Assembly (NCBI GenBank): GCA_022709995.1
Contig: JAKLHU010000144.1
Location: 1-6,122 of the forward strand
Reading direction: 5' to 3'
DNA length: 6,122 nt
Source of the DNA: Verrucomicrobiota bacterium
GTDB taxonomy: Bacteria > Verrucomicrobiota > Lentisphaeria > Oligosphaerales > Oligosphaeraceae
Below, in pieces: positions 5,225 through 6,122 of this stretch. Positions within the stretch are counted from its first letter, which is position 1. Each line of letters opens with the position of its first letter. The translations under genes were made by a program, and so were the position numbers. Under the pieces are notes generated by a model, which had not been told where the DNA came from, did no database searches, and worked only from the letters and a program-made list of their open reading frames with translations.

Positions 5225-5899
5225 ATGACCTATACTCAATACCTTCGCCAAACCGCCACCACGCTCTTGGCTGCCGCCAGCCTCTGCCTGCTCAACGGCT
5301 GCCTGCACCTGGAGCAAAAACTCCAGTTCCTGCGCGACGGCAGCGTGGTGGCCACCTACCACTACGCCGTCCCCGTCGCCATGCTCCCGGCCCTGACCGC
5401 CGCCCAGAACACCCTGGACCAACAGCTGACACCCCCTGCCCAGGGCGGCGCCGCCACCGCCCTGCCGATGAACTGGTTCCTGAACGAAACCGCCGTCAGA
5501 AACTTCTTCCAACGACCGGGAGTCGAACTGCGGCAATACCGCCAGACCGAACAGGACGGCCAGCGCCACGTCCACATCGTCATCCTCGCCATCGACGGCG
5601 CCCGCGCCGTCAACACCGGCCTGTTCGGAACCATGACCGTGAACAAACAGGAGGACGGCCGCACCGTCTTCACCGTCGAACCGCCCGGACACAACCAAGC
5701 CTGGACCAAAGACCAGGTCGAACGCCTGCGCCAGCTCTGCCCGGACTTGAAATTGACCCTCGCCGTCACCGCGCCCGCCGACATCGTCGCCACCAACGGC
5801 GCCCTGACAGCCTCGCACACCGTGACTTGGACGTTTGCCGACGACGGCACGGCCAACAGCCCCTTCGCCATCATCCCGACTCTCAAAGCCACCTGGTAG
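5225..5899 (+). CDS. Putative outer-envelope lipoprotein of unknown family
   Basis: A 224-residue protein. The N-terminus is a type II signal peptide: short polar start with Arg9, hydrophobic core ATTLLAAASLCLL (11-23) and lipobox LLNGC with Cys26 as the predicted lipidated residue. Leu27 follows the Cys, so there is no Asp at +2 to hold it at the inner membrane, and outer-membrane sorting is plausible. The mature part is alternating beta-like (LQFLRDGSVVATYHYAVPV 33-51; RHVHIVILAID 114-124; GRTVFTVEPP 145-154; HTVTWTFADDG 198-208), somewhat like LppM/DUF3153-type lipoproteins with an early DGS strand; this likeness is weak. ATG 5225 was chosen because the signal peptide begins there; the frame is open upstream, but that translation is Pro/Ala/Arg-rich and lacks signal features. 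Lipoproteins are common in aryl polyene-type clusters, so a role in moving or anchoring the product is possible but unproven. Confidence 0.8.
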   Translation: MTYTQYLRQTATTLLAAASLCLLNGCLHLEQKLQFLRDGSVVATYHYAVPVAMLPALTAAQNTLDQQLTPPAQGGAATALPMNWFLNETAVRNFFQRPGVELRQYRQTEQDGQRHVHIVILAIDGARAVNTGLFGTMTVNKQEDGRTVFTVEPPGHNQAWTKDQVERLRQLCPDLKLTLAVTAPADIVATNGALTASHTVTWTFADDGTANSPFAIIPTLKATW

Positions 5900-5958
5900 C
5901 CCCCAAAACAAAACAGTCCAGACCGATTGAGCCGGCGACGACACCAGCCCGGCCCCAG

Positions 5959-5976
5959 GGACAAGGACAAGGACAA
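5959..5976 (+). repeat. Tandem GGACAA, three copies
   Basis: Three perfect consecutive hexamers in the tail after the lipoprotein gene. The unit length matches the CTAAAA array upstream of the ACP, but the sequence differs. A single GGACAA also occurs at 2973-2978 as part of the ACP ribosome-binding region. Confidence 0.85.
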
Positions 5977-6103
5977 CGTGACGCACCGGCGCGGCCACCG
6001 GCCACGCACGACGCACGACGCCCGCCCCCGATAGCTTCCGCCACCACCGTCAGCGGCCGAACAAGCCCGGCGGCATTGGGACTCCCCGAACCTGACAGCC
6101 CCG

Positions 6104-6122
6104 CCACGACCACGACCACAAC
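6104..6122 (+). repeat. Tandem CCACGA, two copies plus partial, at window edge
   Basis: Two perfect hexamers followed by the related CCACAAC run to the last base of the window, so the array may continue beyond it. Confidence 0.6.

Larger units (their letters stand above)
5900..6122. other. Non-coding 3' tail with short tandem hexamers
   Basis: No gene is supported here. The stretch begins with CAAAA twice (5904-5913), then carries GGACAA x3 (5959-5976), GCACGAC x2 (6006-6019) and CCACGA x2 plus a partial copy running into the window edge (6104-6122). A GTG at 5978 follows an AAGGA-like copy but opens only 18 codons. A GCCGG/CCGGC pair (5931-5935, 5949-5953) has a 13-base loop and no T run, so I do not call a terminator. 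Confidence 0.55.

Noticed and set aside
5931..5953. GCCGG/CCGGC inverted repeat after the lipoprotein as terminator
   Set aside because: Five-base stem with a 13-base loop and no following T run.
5042..6016. Antisense open frame (324 codons) opposite the lipoprotein
   Set aside because: Low-complexity Gly/Val/Arg composition; the sense frame has a proper signal peptide and lipobox.
5978..6034. Small open frame from GTG 5978 after an AAGGA-like sequence
   Set aside because: Only 18 codons of Arg/His/Pro-rich sequence; the apparent ribosome binding site is part of the GGACAA array.

Overview
The window is one strand-uniform block of seven plus-strand genes. It starts inside a radical SAM gene and ends in about 220 bp of non-coding sequence. 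By eye the DNA is about two-thirds G+C, with a strong preference for C-ending codons (GCC, CTC, GGC, ATC) but GAA and AAA for Glu and Lys. An LpxL-type acyltransferase and a lipobox lipoprotein indicate a Gram-negative (diderm) host. Codon style, hexamer repeats in the gaps and the gene set would fit a planctomycete/verrucomicrobia/lentisphaera-type or deltaproteobacterial-type genome. That placement is a guess; there is no phylogenetic marker here.

Layout: (1) 3-824, 3' part of a radical SAM protein of the kind found in lipid-biosynthesis (ladderane-like) cassettes. (2) 821-1993, family 2 glycosyltransferase fused to a C-terminal DUF2062 membrane domain, overlapping the first gene by ATGA. 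(3) 2019-2924, LpxL/HtrB-like acyltransferase. A perfect six-copy CTAAAA array (2921-2956) contains its stop codon and fills most of the gap to (4) 2985-3257, acyl carrier protein with a GTG start. (5) 3254-4420, a complete beta-ketoacyl-ACP synthase with Cys-His-Lys-His all present, overlapping the ACP by ATGA. (6) 4420-5115, a short ketoacyl-synthase N-terminal-like protein without the catalytic Cys, overlapping by one base (TGATG); it looks like a chain-length-factor partner. (7) 5225-5899, a lipoprotein with a clear signal peptide but no firm family.

Taken together this looks like part of a specialised-lipid (type II fatty acid/polyketide) cluster. The ACP carries the chain and the condensing pair KAS plus truncated KS-like subunit extends it. 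The LpxL-like enzyme and the glycosyltransferase would attach and decorate it on a lipid or sugar carrier, the radical SAM enzyme could modify the chain, and the lipoprotein may act in the envelope. The combination borrows from aryl polyene/flexirubin loci (KS + KS-like factor + ACP + acyltransferase + glycosyltransferase) and ladderane-type loci (radical SAM enzyme). The product cannot be named from this fragment; ketoreductase, dehydratase, ligase and exporter genes would have to lie outside.

Unusual DNA features: the CTAAAA array, other short hexamer repeats in the 3' tail, a tight G-quadruplex motif on the minus strand just after gene 6, a second such motif at the end of gene 2, and a C8 tract early in the KAS gene.
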